Part shown: positions 15,169-16,988 of the stretch, one piece after another
Layout: each line of letters begins with the position of its first letter
Numbering within the stretch: position 1 is the stretch's first letter
Assembly: GCA_964544635.1 (NCBI GenBank)
Contig: CAZJCK010000068.1
Location: 1-16,988 of the forward strand
Length of the DNA stretch: 16,988 nt
Direction: 5' to 3'
Origin: CAZJCK01 sp964544635
GTDB lineage: Bacteria; Zixibacteria; MSB-5A5; GN15; FEB-12
Translations under genes and position numbers: made by a program
The notes under the pieces: model-generated
Databases searched by the model: none
What the model was told of the DNA's origin: nothing
What the model saw: the letters and a program-made list of their open reading frames with translations, nothing else

Positions 15169-15438
15169 CTATTGATCATCCCTGTCTGATTTCGGCTCCG
15201 CTTGTGGCACCGGGTCGTAGCCGGGTTCATGCCACGGATGGCAGCGGAGCACGCGCTTGCCCGCCAGGATGCTCCCGCGCCATGCACCATGCGTTCTGAG
15301 CGCGTCCTGCGCGTAGTGGGAGCACGACGGCGTAAACCGGCAGGCGTTGCCGAAGATTGGCGAGAGTGTATACTGATAGAGATAAACGATTCCGATGAGG
15401 ATCGAAGCAATGGGGCCGGGACGTTCAGGTTCCGGCAT
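15169..15438 (-). CDS. yidD: Membrane protein insertion efficiency factor YidD
   Basis: An 89-residue YidD, a small membrane-associated helper of YidC-dependent insertion. The hydrophobic amino end (IASILIGIVYLYQYTLSP) and the signature CRFTPSCSHYAQDAL...RVLRCHPWHEPGYDPVP are complete, with conserved Cys33, Cys39 and Cys66. The frame opens further upstream to 15501, but the family start is the Met at 15438, overlapping rnpA by 14 bp. It lies between rnpA and yidC as in most bacteria. Confidence 0.94.
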   Translation of the reverse strand: MPEPERPGPIASILIGIVYLYQYTLSPIFGNACRFTPSCSHYAQDALRTHGAWRGSILAGKRVLRCHPWHEPGYDPVPQAEPKSDRDDQ

Positions 15439-15772
15439 TGATTTGTCCGAACAGACGGCTGATTTCTGCATCGATCTGAAAGAAGCTGTTCCGGTCGGCA
15501 TTGTACCGGGGGACGATTGCCAGGTGGATTGGTCGGGTCAAGCGGTGGCGCTGAAGCCTGATTGCCTCGCGGTAGAGCCGTTTGATCCGATTCCGCGTCA
15601 CCGCCGAACCGTGGCGACGTCCGACCAGCACGGCATAGCCGAACTGGTCGCTGGAGTCGACATAGGCGGTAAAAAACGCCCCGGACAGCTTGTTGCCTTC
15701 TTGTAATAACCGGCCGATTTCTCGGCGTGATTTAAGGCTAACCCTCCGGGGTAGTTTATTTGACGCGTGCAA
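15425..15772 (-). CDS. rnpA: Ribonuclease P protein component
   Basis: A 115-residue RNase P protein that binds the leader of precursor tRNA and supports the catalytic RNA. The RNR motif (TRNRIKRLYREA, with Arg60-Asn61-Arg62) and the upstream FGYAVLVGRRHGSAV strand identify it. The only canonical start in frame is TTG 15772, which overlaps the end of rpmH by 17 bp and lacks a ribosome site; translation is probably coupled to rpmH. A strong GGAGGG (15742-15747) sits inside the first codons without any start codon behind it. Confidence 0.94.
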   Translation of the reverse strand: MHASNKLPRRVSLKSRREIGRLLQEGNKLSGAFFTAYVDSSDQFGYAVLVGRRHGSAVTRNRIKRLYREAIRLQRHRLTRPIHLAIVPRYNADRNSFFQIDAEISRLFGQINAGT

Positions 15773-15908
15773 GGCTGCCGGACAACCGCTTGCGGCCCTT
15801 GGCGCGTCGGCGGGCCAGTACTCTTCGACCGTTTTTCGTCCGCATACGCTTCCGAAAACCGTGGTCGTTCACCCGTTTACGTCGTGACGGTTGATATGTC
15901 CGCTTCAT
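15756..15908 (-). CDS. rpmH: 50S ribosomal protein L34
   Basis: A 50-residue ribosomal protein L34. The translation starts MKRTYQPSRRKRVNDHGFRK and continues with RMRTKNGRRVLARRRAKGRK, the unmistakable L34 sequence, then ends SGSLARVK. It is very basic and of usual length. AAGGAG nine bases before the ATG gives a strong ribosome site, and a good promoter lies just upstream. First gene of the rpmH-rnpA-yidD-yidC-mnmE run. Confidence 0.97.
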   Translation of the reverse strand: MKRTYQPSRRKRVNDHGFRKRMRTKNGRRVLARRRAKGRKRLSGSLARVK

Positions 15909-15940
15909 TGTTGCTATTCTCCTTTTCTACAGAGCCAAAG

Positions 15941-15968
15941 AATATACGCAAAACCGCCCATCCGTCAA
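15941..15968 (-). promoter_or_regulatory. rpmH operon promoter
   Basis: On the minus strand TTGACG (15963-15968), a 16-base spacer and TATATT (15941-15946), 32 bases before the rpmH start. Both hexamers fit sigma70 well. Confidence 0.65.
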
Positions 15969-16084
15969 GAGAATAAAACCCGAAATCCGGCTCAGTTGGA
16001 CCACGTTACCGGCCGATAATAGACCTATCAGCCAAGAGCCCACTGCCACAGGGCTGCCAGTCCACTTTTCAGAAGGAGCAGGGA

Positions 16085-16717
16085 ATGTTTACACGGTTCG
16101 ATTGCCCGAATTGTGGCGCCGAAATTGTCTTAGACGGTCAACACAAAGGTGCCGCCACCAAGTGCGGTGTCTGCCAGAATTTCGTAGAAATACCGGCCGC
16201 CCCGCGCGACAGCCAGGGCCAACTATCCGGCCGGGACTACCGGCGCTCGCTCGAGCTGGCCGGTCGCGGCACACGCCTCGGCGCCCGCCTGATCGACCTT
16301 GGTCTCTATGTCGTCCTCGCCTTCGGCATCGGGTTCTTCCAGGTCCTCTTTGGCGCCGGCGACGGTCCCCTCAGCGGCGCCTTTTTGTGGGGCGCGATGA
16401 TCGCCCTCACACTGTACCAGTGGTATCTGCTGACAGCCTACGGTCAGACTATCGGCAAGCAGATGCTGAAGATCAAAATCGTGAAAGTTGATACTAAAGA
16501 GAACGGCGGCCTGGTGCCCAATGTTCTGTTGCGCGAAATCGTCAACGGTATCATCTCGTTCGTGCCGTTCTATGCCCTGGTCGACGTGCTGTTTATCTTC
16601 AGCGAAGACCAGCGATGCATTCACGATCGCATTGCCGGTACGCAGGTGGTAAGCGCCGAGCAGCCGGTCCCCGCGATGCAGGAACCGCAGCAGCAGCGTA
16701 CGCCGGTGGCGCGATAA
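16085..16717 (+). CDS. Zinc-ribbon RDD-family membrane protein
   Basis: A 210-residue protein with an N-terminal zinc ribbon (Cys7-Cys10 and Cys27-Cys30, in FDCPNCG and TKCGVCQ) and an RDD domain. The RDD part has GTRLGARLIDLGLY (about 62-75), three predicted membrane segments (about 71-92, 100-118, 153-172) and the closing EDQRCIHDRIAGTQVV with its conserved Asp. RDD proteins are poorly characterised; some act as ion antiporters, and zinc-ribbon fusions are often called by domain only. AGAAGGAG before the ATG secures the start. It is transcribed away from rpmH and followed by a strong terminator, so it is probably a single-gene unit. Confidence 0.9.
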   Translation: MFTRFDCPNCGAEIVLDGQHKGAATKCGVCQNFVEIPAAPRDSQGQLSGRDYRRSLELAGRGTRLGARLIDLGLYVVLAFGIGFFQVLFGAGDGPLSGAFLWGAMIALTLYQWYLLTAYGQTIGKQMLKIKIVKVDTKENGGLVPNVLLREIVNGIISFVPFYALVDVLFIFSEDQRCIHDRIAGTQVVSAEQPVPAMQEPQQQRTPVAR

Positions 16718-16744
16718 ATCATTGCCCCCATCCCGCGCTACTCA

Positions 16745-16779
16745 AGCCGGACCCGGCAGCCGCCGGGTTCGGCTTTTTT
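16745..16779 (+). terminator. Rho-independent terminator of the RDD gene
   Basis: AGCCGGACCCGGC pairs with GCCGGGTTCGGCT (13-bp stem with one G-T pair) around the loop AGCC, followed by a run of six T, 28 bases after the stop codon. Confidence 0.92.
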
Positions 16780-16956
16780 GCGCGCATGTGCCCATTTGTT
16801 TAGCACCACACCTTTGATGGCAGGGCCGTTGTACTGCCTCCACGTGCGAACACTGATTACCGATTGTCCTGCTATAGCCCGGAATCTCAAGCCCCGCGAT
16901 TGCCGGGTGCAGAGTTCCGGGGGCATTAAGACAACTGCCATGCCGCCATGGTTGTC

Positions 16957-16976
16957 ATTCCCGCGAAAGCGGGAAT
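16957..16976. repeat. REP-like palindromic hairpin at the window edge
   Basis: ATTCCCGC-GAAA-GCGGGAAT: a perfect 8-bp stem closed by a GNRA-type tetraloop, in the context GTCATTCCCGCGAAAGCGGG. This is a widely scattered intergenic palindrome in many bacteria; the element probably continues beyond the window. Confidence 0.7.
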
Positions 16977-16988
16977 CCAGAAAAGTCG

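Noticed and set aside
16738..16941. 67-codon minus-strand open frame after the RDD gene
   Set aside because: It reads through the strong terminator stem and has no recognisable domain; more likely non-coding.

Overview
The window is about 17 kb of moderately GC-rich bacterial chromosome carrying one continuous-looking housekeeping block plus an accessory left arm. A YidC with a large periplasmic domain, a lipoprotein signal (LSAC), a bactofilin and a membrane-anchored M23 peptidase point to a diderm (Gram-negative) bacterium. The overall look (bactofilin/M23 pair, zinc-ribbon RDD protein, PLP decarboxylase of the aspartate-aminotransferase fold) would fit an uncultured FCB-type lineage, but that placement is a guess. 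A run of exactly 100 N at 4968-5067 marks a scaffold join, so the sequence is probably a metagenome or draft assembly, and the left arm (1-4967) is linked to the rest only by scaffolding.

Right block (6425-15908, all minus strand): rpmH, rnpA, yidD, yidC, mnmE, then mnmG, rsmG, then parA, parB, an M23 peptidase and a bactofilin. This is the classical origin-proximal order (rpmH-rnpA-yidD-yidC-mnmE-mnmG-rsmG-parA-parB) with a cell-shape pair added to the par operon. Most junctions overlap or nearly touch. A good sigma70-like promoter lies before rpmH, a weaker one before parA, and a perfect 10-bp hairpin at the bactofilin stop codon probably ends the run. Three parS sites (TGTTTCACGTGAAACA and one-base variants) lie inside rsmG (two) and directly in front of mnmG (one), so the window holds a complete ParABS system: ATPase, CTP-dependent clamp and centromere sites.

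The 316-base spacer 6109-6424 between the bactofilin and a MoxR ATPase holds three DnaA boxes (one TTATCCACA, two TTGTCCACA exactly 20 bp apart) plus an imperfect cruciform overlapping the first box. It is an origin-like element. The genes to its right run toward it, so whether it is oriC itself or an auxiliary DnaA-binding locus is open. dnaA is not in the window; beyond rpmH a divergent zinc-ribbon/RDD membrane protein gene (16085-16717) occupies the place dnaA often takes, followed by a strong terminator and, at the window edge, a REP-like hairpin.

Left arm (89-4850, all minus strand): two uncharacterised genes and a PLP-dependent decarboxylase in a likely operon, then a PadR repressor whose promoter and start codon are embedded in GATATAT repeats, then a secreted CocE-type serine hydrolase lipoprotein that PadR probably co-controls.
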